DNA of 15,111 bases from an uncultured Eubacterium sp. (GTDB taxonomy: Bacteria; Bacillota; Clostridia; Lachnospirales; Lachnospiraceae): contig CAJOPM010000092.1 in assembly GCA_905236225.1 (NCBI GenBank), forward strand, positions 1-15,111. Direction: 5' to 3'. The notes under the pieces are model-generated. The model did no database searches and was not told the DNA's origin. It saw only the letters and a program-made list of their open reading frames with translations. The stretch's first letter is position 1. Each line of letters begins with the position of its first letter. This document shows positions 1 to 6,789 of the stretch, piece by piece. A program made the position numbers and the translations under genes.

Positions 1-225
1 GTGCTTCATTCCAACATTAAGTCATAGAAATAACGTATCAAAACATATCAATCCCAATGCGTCAATCGTAATATCTGCCCCATCCTGCCTGAACCACGAA
101 TTTATGTCACCTGTAGCCTGGTATCCACTCACTTTATTCTATTCATCTCTTCCATTTTGTCCACTATATACGGACAGGATGCTACAAGCAAGCACTATAC
201 GTAGTGTCAAATTTCACTTACCATA
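1..225. other. Left-edge non-coding stretch, no gene recognised
   Basis: No convincing gene is visible on either strand. A plus-strand open frame covering 104-307 has no ribosome site and lies antisense to the UvrB remnant. A minus-strand run of about 38 codons between a stop near 139 and the stop at 22-24 lies in the same frame as the UvrB remnant but resembles no family I know and has no start signal. The stretch may be decayed coding sequence linked to the remnant beside it. Confidence 0.4.
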
Positions 226-297
226 TTATGAGACAAAATACTCCACGGCATTTTCCGGGAAAAATTCCTTCATCTCACCGTATTGCCACTCATTGCG
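226..297 (-). pseudogene. uvrB: Decayed fragment of excinuclease subunit UvrB
   Basis: Reading leftward, the frame gives NEWQ followed by YGEMKEFFPENAVEYFVS and then a stop. The 18-residue stretch matches the strongly conserved N-terminal UvrB block that lies just after the Walker A helix (family consensus roughly NKTLAAQLYGEFKEFFPxNAVEYFVSYYDYY). The stop is TAA where the family has TAC (Tyr), and the next codon is TAT, the following conserved Tyr, after which similarity disappears. Upstream, NEWQ replaces the expected AAQL, so the match is cut on both sides. No start codon, Walker A motif or other UvrB motif is visible in the window. UvrB normally has about 660 residues and makes the damage-verifying helicase of nucleotide excision repair; this remnant cannot be functional. 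The family match is from memory of the consensus; the nonsense codon is seen directly. Confidence 0.6.
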
Positions 298-322
298 AAA
301 TAAATAATTTTATGCATAATAA

Positions 323-355
323 GCCCCCGCCTACGCAAAATGCATAGGCGAGGGC
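323..355 (-). terminator. Rho-independent terminator of the 374-1240 gene
   Basis: A 14-base-pair stem (323-336 with 342-355) with a 5-base loop lies 18 bases past the stop of the leftward gene. On the minus strand two positions form G-U wobble pairs, whereas on the plus strand the same positions would be A-C mismatches. This points to a leftward transcript. A short T-rich run (TTATTATG) follows on that strand. Confidence 0.75.
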
Positions 356-373
356 TTCTTGATATAAGGTATC

Positions 374-1240
374 TTATCTCATAGTAATATATCCGTGATA
401 GTTCTGTAAGTTGTTGCTCATAGTAAAATCAGCAACTGCTGCAGAGCATATTCTGTGATATGGTTTAACGAACGGGAACTTGTCCTGCTCAGCCCATGAC
501 GGCTTTGCAAGTGATGCTGTATCTTCTACTGCTACCTTGTACCAGCCGGACTGATTCTCGAACCAGAATTCCATAACAAAATCCATTGCGCATCCGTTAA
601 TATCTTTCTTAACACGGCTAAGAAGTACTCTGTTGCACTCAGGAGCATTTATAAAGATCGGAAGTACTTCTTCTCTAAGCCACTTCTCGCCTTCTGCCTT
701 GTCAACTCCATCCGGGAATCCGAAAGCAACATTCCATCTGTAGTTTACACCGTCTTCTATATTGCGGCCCTTTCCTTTTAAATCTTCTTCCCACCACATT
801 GGTAAGAAACAGAAGATAAACGGATTAGCTCCCGGTATGTCTACCTTTCTGGCTTCATTTCCGACATCTCCATCGTCTTCTCCCGGAGCCGGTCCTTTCT
901 TCATAGCCTCTACAACTTCCTCAGGAAGATTGCCCTGCCATAAAAGAACATCCGGCGGGAAAGTCTCTGCCATAGCCTTAATCTCAAGTCTGGGATCAAG
1001 GTCACTTACAAGCCAGTGATGCTCTGTAAGCTGCATCTTTGCATATCCGAATCTGTCTCCTTCCGGCGGGCAGGGGAATGAAGGGTAAAATGCATATTTA
1101 GTAACATAGGGCTCAAACTGAGAAATACTCTCCGGTACATGAGTCTTGTAAAGCCATCTTTGAAGATTAGGTCTGTAGTCCTCCTTAGCTACGTTAACGT
1201 AGATAAGGCTTCTCATAGGTTCAAATTTGAAATCTGCCAT
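374..1240 (-). CDS. Uncharacterised protein, probable tandem dimeric alpha/beta-barrel (EthD-like) fold
   Basis: This encodes a soluble 288-residue protein with no signal peptide or membrane segment. I do not recognise a named family with certainty. The N-terminal half (about 10-102) has the order strand (RSLIYVNV), helix with WLYKTHVPES, strand, and a FGYAKMQL strand, as in ferredoxin-like dimeric alpha/beta-barrel proteins such as EthD. The C-terminal half (about 140-275) repeats the scheme, ending AMDFVMEFWFENQ and ICSAAVADFTM, so the protein may be an internal duplication. The halves are joined by an acidic Gly/Pro-rich linker (115-138). It is rich in Trp, Tyr and Phe, which suits a hydrophobic ligand pocket, and His34 and the His74-His75 pair are candidate functional residues. 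The start is the ATG at 1240, with AGGAGGT at 1251-1257. It is transcribed alone, divergently from the tRNA gene. The fold is inference; the function is unknown. Confidence 0.8.
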   Translation of the reverse strand: MADFKFEPMRSLIYVNVAKEDYRPNLQRWLYKTHVPESISQFEPYVTKYAFYPSFPCPPEGDRFGYAKMQLTEHHWLVSDLDPRLEIKAMAETFPPDVLLWQGNLPEEVVEAMKKGPAPGEDDGDVGNEARKVDIPGANPFIFCFLPMWWEEDLKGKGRNIEDGVNYRWNVAFGFPDGVDKAEGEKWLREEVLPIFINAPECNRVLLSRVKKDINGCAMDFVMEFWFENQSGWYKVAVEDTASLAKPSWAEQDKFPFVKPYHRICSAAVADFTMSNNLQNYHGYITMR

Positions 1241-1279
1241 TGTAAAAATTACCTCCTAAAAATTAATAGATAAATTGAT

Positions 1280-1309
1280 TTTATAACATCTTAAGCTTGG
1301 TTACAAGAA
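1280..1309 (-). promoter_or_regulatory. Promoter of the 374-1240 gene
   Basis: On the minus strand there is an extended -10 (TGT-TATAAA, hexamer at 1280-1285) with an 18-base spacer to TTCTTG at 1304-1309. An alternative -35, TTGTAA, sits 15 bases away. It lies about 40 bases upstream of the start codon and faces away from the tRNA promoter. Confidence 0.5.
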
Positions 1310-1340
1310 ATATTTAACTATAGATTTTGCAGTTGGTAAG

Positions 1341-1349
1341 TGGTATAAT
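1341..1349 (+). promoter_or_regulatory. Extended -10 promoter of tRNA-Gly (and possibly ilvA)
   Basis: TGG-TATAAT is a perfect -10 with an extended TGn element, ending 18 bases before the mature tRNA. No good -35 lies at 16-18 bases; TTGCAG at 1327-1332 is too close (11 bases). The extended -10 probably compensates. Confidence 0.6.
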
Positions 1350-1367
1350 CAATCTCGTGCTAATTGC

Positions 1368-1438
1368 GCAGGTGTAGTTCAATGGCAGAACATCAGCTTC
1401 CCAAGCTGAATACGGGGGTTCGATTCCCCTCACCTGCT
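1368..1438 (+). tRNA. tRNA-Gly, anticodon CCC
   Basis: The cloverleaf folds fully: acceptor stem GCAGGTG/CACCTGC (7 bp), D stem GTTC/GAAC (4 bp), anticodon stem TCAGC/GCTGA (5 bp) around the loop TTCCCAA, and T stem GGGGG/CCCCT around TTCGATT. The anticodon CCC (1400-1402) reads the glycine codon GGG. The discriminator base is T, as usual for bacterial glycine tRNAs. CCA is not encoded, so it must be added after transcription. The gene stands alone, 34 bases before ilvA, with no hairpin between them, so read-through into ilvA is plausible. Confidence 0.95.
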
Positions 1439-1472
1439 TATTTTATTACCTAAATGAAGCGAGGAAGGCATT

Positions 1473-2684
1473 ATGCTTACATTAGACAAATTTGAAGCAG
1501 CCTGCGAAAAGGTCAAAGAAGTAACTTTAGAAACAAAACTTATTTATTCACAGTATTTCAGTGATCAGCTTGACTGCAAGGTTTATTTCAAGCCTGAAAA
1601 CCTGCAGCTGACCGGAGCTTACAAGGTTCGCGGCGCATATTATAAGATCAGCACCTTATCAGACGAAGAAAAATCCAAAGGGCTTATCACCGCCTCAGCC
1701 GGCAATCACGCACAGGGCGTATCCTATGCTGCTAAGAGCTGCGGCGCTAAGGCGACTATAGTCATGCCTACAGTAACGCCTCTTATCAAGGTTAATCGCA
1801 CCAAAAGCTATGGCGCCGAAGTTATCTTAGAGGGCGATGTATACGACGATTCATACAATTATGCTCTATCCCTCGCCAAGGAGAAAGGCTATACGTTTAT
1901 TCATCCTTTTGATGATTTGGATGTTGCCACTGGGCAGGGCACAATTGCGATGGAAATAATAAAAGAGCTTCCGGTTGTCGACATAATCTTAGTGCCTATC
2001 GGTGGCGGCGGCCTGGCTGCAGGGGTATCGACTCTTGCTAAAATGCTCAACCCAAAGATTAAAGTAATAGGCGTAGAGCCCGCAGGTGCAGCCTGCATGC
2101 AGGCTTCGATTAAGAATGGCAAGGTTACAACGCTTGATGACATAAATACTATTGCAGACGGTACGGCCGTTAAGACTCCGGGCGAAAACATTTTCCCATA
2201 TATACAGAAGAACATAGACGATATCATTACCATAGAAGACGATGAGCTGATTACTTCGTTCCTTGACATGGTTGAAAATCACAAGCTTATAGTGGAAAAT
2301 TCGGGTCTGCTTAGCGTAGCTGCCCTAAAGCATCTTAAAGTCCGCGACAAAAAAATAGTATCCGTTCTTAGCGGCGGCAATATGGATGTCATCACGATGT
2401 CCTCAGTCGTACAACAGGGATTGATATTCAGAGACAGAATATTTACCGTATCCGTACTGCTTCCGGACAAGCCGGGAGAGCTTTCAAGAGTATCAAACGT
2501 CATTGCCAAAGAGCAGGGCAACGTCATAAAGCTTGAGCATAATCAGTTTGTTACCACAAACAGAAATGCAGCTGTGGAACTAAGAATTACCTTAGAAGCA
2601 TTCGGCACAGATCATAAGAATCAGATTATTAAATCTCTTAATAAAAACGGATATAGACCTAAAGAAGTCAGAACGATTCTGTAA
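1473..2684 (+). CDS. ilvA: Threonine ammonia-lyase (threonine dehydratase), single-ACT form
   Basis: A PLP enzyme that deaminates L-threonine to 2-oxobutanoate and ammonia, feeding isoleucine synthesis or threonine catabolism. The 403 residues show the PLP lysine in TGAYKVRGA (Lys51), the SAGNHAQG substrate/cofactor loop (75-82) and the Gly-rich phosphate-binding loop PIGGGGLAAG (175-184). A single C-terminal ACT domain occupies about 329-403 (TVSVLLPDKPGELSRVSNVI). Length and layout match the medium-length Firmicutes/Thermotoga form, between the catabolic TdcB type (about 330 residues, no ACT) and the long IlvA (about 510, two ACT). The ACT domain implies allosteric control by an amino acid, but the ligand cannot be read from the sequence. 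The ATG start has AGGAAGG at 1462-1468. The gene has its own terminator and no other amino-acid gene beside it. The symbol tdcB is sometimes used for this form. Confidence 0.93.
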   Translation: MLTLDKFEAACEKVKEVTLETKLIYSQYFSDQLDCKVYFKPENLQLTGAYKVRGAYYKISTLSDEEKSKGLITASAGNHAQGVSYAAKSCGAKATIVMPTVTPLIKVNRTKSYGAEVILEGDVYDDSYNYALSLAKEKGYTFIHPFDDLDVATGQGTIAMEIIKELPVVDIILVPIGGGGLAAGVSTLAKMLNPKIKVIGVEPAGAACMQASIKNGKVTTLDDINTIADGTAVKTPGENIFPYIQKNIDDIITIEDDELITSFLDMVENHKLIVENSGLLSVAALKHLKVRDKKIVSVLSGGNMDVITMSSVVQQGLIFRDRIFTVSVLLPDKPGELSRVSNVIAKEQGNVIKLEHNQFVTTNRNAAVELRITLEAFGTDHKNQIIKSLNKNGYRPKEVRTIL

Positions 2685-2690
2685 AGATTA

Positions 2691-2720
2691 GGGACAGCCA
2701 AAAAGCTGTCCCTTATTTTT
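2691..2720 (+). terminator. Rho-independent terminator of ilvA
   Basis: GGGACAGC (2691-2698) pairs perfectly with GCTGTCCC (2705-2712), followed by TTATTTTT. It begins 6 bases after the ilvA stop codon. It is a textbook terminator for the rightward transcript. Confidence 0.93.
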
Positions 2721-2725
2721 ATCGT

Positions 2726-2874
2726 CAAGACTCGCTCGCGAGTCTTGCGCGCCGGATTCGGGTCTGCTTCAGCAGACCCGAATCCGTGCGCATCTTCGCA
2801 GAGCGTTTAACTTAAGTCGGAGCTTGCGACGGAATGCTTAGCATTCCTAGTCCTTTAGGGTCCCCCGACTGAGT
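2726..2874. repeat. Dense nested inverted-repeat element between convergent genes
   Basis: About 150 bases consist almost entirely of pairable sequence. There is a 22-base near-palindrome at 2726-2747 (CAAGACTCG/CGAGTCTTG). A perfect 14-bp stem with loop TTCA follows (2754-2767 with 2772-2785), extended by TGCGC/GCGCA (2746-2750 with 2788-2792). A 7-bp stem lies at 2831-2847 (GGAATGC/GCATTCC) and is enclosed by AGTCGG (2815-2820) and CCGACT (2865-2870). The motif CCGACTGAGT recurs at 2865-2874 and 2929-2938. It is visibly more GC-rich than the flanking genes and contains no open frame with a ribosome site. It could be a REP/MITE-like interspersed repeat or a structured RNA. Its copy number cannot be judged from this window. 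Confidence 0.6.
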
Positions 2875-2888
2875 ATAGTTTGTCATAA

Positions 2889-2922
2889 CCCCCACCTACG
2901 CTAACGCTTAGTGAGGTGGGGG
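2889..2922 (-). terminator. Terminator hairpin of the valS-asnA operon
   Basis: CCCCCACCT (2889-2897) pairs with AGGTGGGGG (2914-2922), and CTAA/TTAG (2901-2904 with 2908-2911) continues the stem inside. It lies 22 bases past the asnA stop. The leftward T run is poor (TTATGACA). The design resembles the terminator at 323-355. One inner G-T pair would favour the plus strand, so it may act in both directions. Confidence 0.65.
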
Positions 2923-2944
2923 ATTTCTCCGACTGAGTTAAATT

Positions 2945-3952
2945 TTATAAGAATATCATTCCGCCTCTTCTGCCTTCTGAGACTACCCCATCCGGCCATA
3001 ATGAACACTGCACTTCTCCAATATGTGCCTTACGCAAGAAGAACATACAAATCCTTGACTGTCCTATGCCGCCTCCGATTGTAAACGGAAGTTCTTCATT
3101 TATTATAGCTTTCTGGAAGTAAAGCTCTTTTCTTTCGGGGCATCCGGCTTCCTCAAGCTGAGCGATCAGCGCATCCTTATCTACCCTGATTCCCATTGAT
3201 GAAAGCTCAAGTCCTATATCAAGAACGGGGAAGTATACGATAATATCTCCGTTAAGAGACCAATCATCATAGTCCGGTGCACGTCCGTCATGCCTTTGTC
3301 CGGATGCTAACACCCCACCAATCTGCATTACGCATACTGCGCCCTTTTCTTTTGCTATTTTCTTTTCTCTTTGTCTGGGCTCTAACTCGGGATACATATC
3401 CTCAAGTTCCTGGCTCGTGATAAAGAATATATCCTCAGGCAAAATTTCATGAATATAGTCATATTCTATGGCCATAGCCTTCTCGGTTTTGCGAAGCGCT
3501 TTGTATACTGATCTTACTGCATCTTCAAAAGTCGCTCTTGTGCGGTCTTTTTTATTGATTACCTTTTCCCAATCCCACTGATCCACAAAAATCGAATGAA
3601 TATTATCGGTAATCTCATCTCTTCTTATGGCATTCATATCAGTATAGAGGCCTTCGCCCTCTTTAAATCCGTACTTCTTAAGTGCAAAACGCTTCCATTT
3701 TGCGAGTGAATGTACAACCTCTGCTTCTTTGTTCTGCTCTTTTATATCAAATGCAACCGGGCGCTCTACACCGTTTAGGTTATCATTAAGTCCGGATGTA
3801 GGATCTACAAAAAGAGGCGCTGTAACACGCGTAAGATTCATATAAGTAGCAAGTCTTCCCTGAAATGTATCCTTTACCTTTTTGATTGCTATTTGAGTCT
3901 CATGAATATCTAACGGCGAGACATAATCCTTTGGTATAATTAGGTTCTCCAT
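2945..3952 (-). CDS. asnA: Aspartate-ammonia ligase (asparagine synthetase A)
   Basis: Makes asparagine from aspartate, ammonia and ATP, releasing AMP and pyrophosphate. It is a class II aminoacyl-tRNA-synthetase-like fold and acts as a soluble homodimer. Family landmarks of AsnA are all present in order: GLNDNLNGVERPV (54-66), VVHSLAKWKR (79-88), EGLYTDMNAIRRDE (100-113), VDQWDWE (123-129), then RHDGRAPDYDDW, ELSSMGIRVD and the C-terminal TIGGGIGQSR. The length of 335 residues agrees with the family (E. coli 330). The start is the ATG at 3952, because AAGGAG lies 7 bases upstream. A longer frame from a TTG at 3976 would add eight residues, but that start has no ribosome site and places the true site inside the gene. 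Only 10 bases separate it from the valS stop, so the two are co-transcribed. Confidence 0.96.
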   Translation of the reverse strand: MENLIIPKDYVSPLDIHETQIAIKKVKDTFQGRLATYMNLTRVTAPLFVDPTSGLNDNLNGVERPVAFDIKEQNKEAEVVHSLAKWKRFALKKYGFKEGEGLYTDMNAIRRDEITDNIHSIFVDQWDWEKVINKKDRTRATFEDAVRSVYKALRKTEKAMAIEYDYIHEILPEDIFFITSQELEDMYPELEPRQREKKIAKEKGAVCVMQIGGVLASGQRHDGRAPDYDDWSLNGDIIVYFPVLDIGLELSSMGIRVDKDALIAQLEEAGCPERKELYFQKAIINEELPFTIGGGIGQSRICMFFLRKAHIGEVQCSLWPDGVVSEGRRGGMIFL

Positions 3953-3962
3953 ATCATTCTCC

Positions 3963-6614
3963 TTATAACTGCTCAAGCTGCAACTTAACCTGGCTTAACA
4001 TCTGCTCGTATTTTGCAAGCTTTTCTTTTTCTTCGTTAACTTTTTTCTCGGGTGCTTTCGCTAAGAATTTTTCATTGGAAAGCATACCGTTACAACGCTT
4101 TATTTCACCCTCAAGGCGAGTTATTTCTTTTGTGAGCCTTTCTTTTTCTGCAGCAATATCAACAAGCTCTTCTAAAGGAATATAGACTACGCACCTTAGG
4201 CATACAATAGAGATTGCACTGTCATCAATTCCCATCTTGTCTGTCTGAATGATTACCTCAGATGCCCTTACGATATGAGCATAGCTGCCTTTGGCTTTTT
4301 CAAAAATCGCAGCATCTTCTTCATTGTTGCAGACAATATATACCCTCGTCTTCTTTGAAGGCGGCACATTCATCTCTAATCGGCGAGCTCTGATTGCCTT
4401 TACCATATCTTTAATCTGAGAGAGTATCTCTACTTCCCTGGGATAATTCTCATCTTCATTATATGTAGGCCAGCTGCTGATCATAATGCTCTCTTCCCCG
4501 GGCCAGAGCGCCAGGAAAATCTCTTCTGTAAGGAAGGGCATAAACGGATGGAGCATCTTAAGCGCACGTGTTAATGTCTCCTTTAATGTCCACAGCGCCG
4601 CATTTGCAGATACCTTATCTTCATCTTTTGCATAAAGCCTCGGCTTTACTATCTCTATATACCAATCGCAGAACTCATCCCATATGAAATCATAAACCTT
4701 TTGGAGCGCAATACCCAGCTCAAACTTGTCCATGTTCTCCGTAACTTCGGCTGATAGCTGATTAACCTTTGATAATATCCATCTGTCAGCCATCTTAAGT
4801 TCGTCTTTGGAAGGTCTGTCTATCTTATCCTCTCCCAAATTCATCATTATAAATCTGGAAGCATTCCATACCTTGTTGGCAAAATTACGGCTTGTTTCTA
4901 CTCTGTCCCAATAAAAACGCATATCGTGTCCGGGTGCATTACCGGTAACAAGAGTAAGTCTTAGAGCGTCTGCTCCGTATTTATCTATAATCTCAAGCGG
5001 ATCTATTCCGTTTCCGAGTGACTTGCTCATCTTGCGTCCCTGATCATCTCTTACAAGTCCATGAATAAGCACTGTGTTAAATGGACTCTTTCCGGTATGC
5101 GCATATCCCGAAAATACCATTCTGATAACCCAGAAGAATATGATATCGTATCCTGTTACAAGCACATTTGTAGGATAGAAGTATTCAAGATCTTCTGTCT
5201 CATCAGGCCATCCGAGTGTTGAAAACGGCCAAAGTGCAGATGAAAACCATGTATCAAGCGTATCCGGATCCTGGTATATATTTTCAGATCCGCATTTAGG
5301 ACAACTATGCGGCGCTTCTTCTTTAGAAGCCACTACCATGTGATTACAATCCTTGCAATAGTATGCCGGAATTCTATGTCCCCACCAAAGCTGTCTTGAT
5401 ATGCACCAGTCTCTGATGCCGCTAAGCCAATGCAGGTATGTCTTATCAAAGTTCTTCGGAACAAATGTAAGATCACCGTTATCTATAGCCTCTATCGCCG
5501 GCTTTGCAAGCTCTTTCATGGCAACAAACCATTGCTGCTTTGCCATAGGCTCAACCGTTGTCGAGCATCTGTCATGTGTCCCGACATTGTGGTCGTGATC
5601 TACAACTTTGACAAGCAGTCCCAGCTCTTCAAGGTCACTAACCATGGCACGCCTTGCCTCATATCGATCCATTCCCTGATACTTGCCGCCATTTTCGTTA
5701 ATCGTGGCATCATCGTTAAGAACATTTATAATCTCTAAGTTATGTCTGCTTCCCACCTCAAAATCGTTAGGATCGTGTGCCGGAGTAATCTTTACGCATC
5801 CGGTTCCAAACTCTTTGTCAACGTATTCATCTGCGATTACGGGAATCTCGCGTCCAACCAAAGGCAGGATCAAGGTCTTTCCTATGATATCTTTATATCT
5901 CTCATCATCAGGATTAACAGCAACAGCCGTATCGCCAAGGAGCGTCTCCGGTCTTGTAGTAGCAATTTCTACAAAACGGCCTTCTTCCCCTTTGACCGGG
6001 TAATTAATATGCCAAAAATGTCCGTGCTGCTCTACGTGCTCTACTTCTGCATCGGAAATCGAAGTCTTACACACCGGACACCAGTTTATTATTCTGTTAC
6101 CCTTGTATATATAGCCGTCTTCAAAAAGCTTTATAAACACCTTCTCGACCGCGCGGGAGCATCCTTCATCCATTGTAAAACGCTCTCTGTCCCAATCGGC
6201 TGAAGAACCTATTTTCTTGAGCTGGCTTACTATTCTGCCGCCATACTCTTCCTTCCACTGCCATGCACGCTCTAAAAACTTCTCTCTGCCGAGTTCTTCT
6301 TTGCTCGTGCCTTCTTCTTTGAGCTTATCTATAATCTTAACTTCCGTTGCTATTGATGCATGGTCGCATCCCGGCTGCCAGAGCGCATTATATCCCTGCA
6401 TCCTTTTGTATCTTATGAGTATATCCTGCAAAGTATTATCAAGCGCGTGACCCATATGAAGCTGCCCTGTGATATTTGGGGGCGGCATAACTATGGTAAA
6501 CGGTTTCTTGCTCTTATCTACCTCTGCGTGAAAATATTTCTTTTCTTCCCAATTTTTATAAATGCGATCCTCTATCTGTTTGGGATCGTAAGTCTTTGCT
6601 AACTCTTTGCTCAT
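3963..6614 (-). CDS. valS: Valyl-tRNA synthetase
   Basis: Charges tRNA-Val with valine in the cytoplasm and removes mischarged threonine. The 883 residues match the usual bacterial ValS length. Visible class I signatures are PPPNITGQLHMGH (HIGH motif, HMGH at 53-56) and KMSKS (528-532). The CP1 editing domain is marked by TTRPETLLGDTAV (219-231) and GTGCVKITPAHDPNDFEVG (270-288). The specificity region WFSSALWPFSTLGWP (456-470) follows a CxxC pair (Cys420/Cys423) and a second one (Cys438/Cys441) that could hold zinc. The last ~70 residues are a charged coiled coil, typical of ValS, that contacts the tRNA. The ATG start has AGGAG 10 bases upstream, slightly long spacing. It is the first gene of the operon with asnA. 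Confidence 0.97.
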   Translation of the reverse strand: MSKELAKTYDPKQIEDRIYKNWEEKKYFHAEVDKSKKPFTIVMPPPNITGQLHMGHALDNTLQDILIRYKRMQGYNALWQPGCDHASIATEVKIIDKLKEEGTSKEELGREKFLERAWQWKEEYGGRIVSQLKKIGSSADWDRERFTMDEGCSRAVEKVFIKLFEDGYIYKGNRIINWCPVCKTSISDAEVEHVEQHGHFWHINYPVKGEEGRFVEIATTRPETLLGDTAVAVNPDDERYKDIIGKTLILPLVGREIPVIADEYVDKEFGTGCVKITPAHDPNDFEVGSRHNLEIINVLNDDATINENGGKYQGMDRYEARRAMVSDLEELGLLVKVVDHDHNVGTHDRCSTTVEPMAKQQWFVAMKELAKPAIEAIDNGDLTFVPKNFDKTYLHWLSGIRDWCISRQLWWGHRIPAYYCKDCNHMVVASKEEAPHSCPKCGSENIYQDPDTLDTWFSSALWPFSTLGWPDETEDLEYFYPTNVLVTGYDIIFFWVIRMVFSGYAHTGKSPFNTVLIHGLVRDDQGRKMSKSLGNGIDPLEIIDKYGADALRLTLVTGNAPGHDMRFYWDRVETSRNFANKVWNASRFIMMNLGEDKIDRPSKDELKMADRWILSKVNQLSAEVTENMDKFELGIALQKVYDFIWDEFCDWYIEIVKPRLYAKDEDKVSANAALWTLKETLTRALKMLHPFMPFLTEEIFLALWPGEESIMISSWPTYNEDENYPREVEILSQIKDMVKAIRARRLEMNVPPSKKTRVYIVCNNEEDAAIFEKAKGSYAHIVRASEVIIQTDKMGIDDSAISIVCLRCVVYIPLEELVDIAAEKERLTKEITRLEGEIKRCNGMLSNEKFLAKAPEKKVNEEKEKLAKYEQMLSQVKLQLEQL

Positions 6615-6656
6615 ATCCTGACAACTCCTGAAACTTCATTAATTACAAACGAAAAT

Positions 6657-6685
6657 ATTATATCAAAAAGAGTCCTTTAAAACAA
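6657..6685 (-). promoter_or_regulatory. Promoter of valS-asnA
   Basis: On the minus strand TTGTTT (6680-6685) and a perfect TATAAT (6657-6662) are 17 bases apart, with TGA just before the -10 as an extended element. The predicted leader is only about 35-40 bases, far too short for a T-box, the usual control of tRNA-synthetase genes in Firmicutes. Confidence 0.75.
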
Positions 6686-6729
6686 CCATAGCAAAATTCT
6701 CAAAAATTTATTTTTTTTCGCTTTAGATA

Positions 6730-6738
6730 TGCTATAAT
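6730..6738 (+). promoter_or_regulatory. Extended -10 promoter of cheC
   Basis: TGC-TATAAT is a perfect extended -10; the -35 region is only a T tract (6708-6718). It does not resemble the flagellar SigD consensus (TAAA ... GCCGATAT), so cheC appears to be driven by the housekeeping sigma factor. Confidence 0.6.
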
Positions 6739-6755
6739 ACTGAATATGATATCAA

Positions 6756-6771
6756 CTGTTCTTTTGAACAG
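6756..6771 (+). promoter_or_regulatory. Hairpin in the cheC 5' leader
   Basis: CTGTTC-TTTT-GAACAG forms a 6-bp stem with a 4-base loop near the predicted mRNA start, ending 6 bases before the AGGAGG of cheC. It could be an operator or a 5'-end stabilising hairpin. The half-site order (GTTC-N4-GAAC) is the reverse of a Gram-positive LexA box. Confidence 0.35.
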
Positions 6772-6789
6772 ATGACGAGGAGGAGTATT

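Noticed and set aside
22..139. Minus-strand open run in the same frame as the UvrB relic
   Set aside because: It has no start or ribosome site and no recognisable similarity. It may be decayed coding DNA, but this cannot be supported.
104..307. Plus-strand open frame of 67 codons
   Set aside because: It has no ribosome site, lies antisense to the UvrB relic, and its product resembles nothing.
2726..2938. CRISPR array
   Set aside because: The repeats are inverted hairpins of different sequences, not evenly spaced direct repeats with unique spacers.
3953..3976. Longer AsnA starting at TTG 3976
   Set aside because: The ribosome site AAGGAG lies inside this extension and is correctly spaced for the ATG at 3952; family N-termini also match the shorter form.
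6756..6771. LexA (SOS) box before cheC
   Set aside because: The half-sites are in the order GTTC-N4-GAAC, the reverse of the Gram-positive GAAC-N4-GTTC box, so it is treated only as a hairpin.
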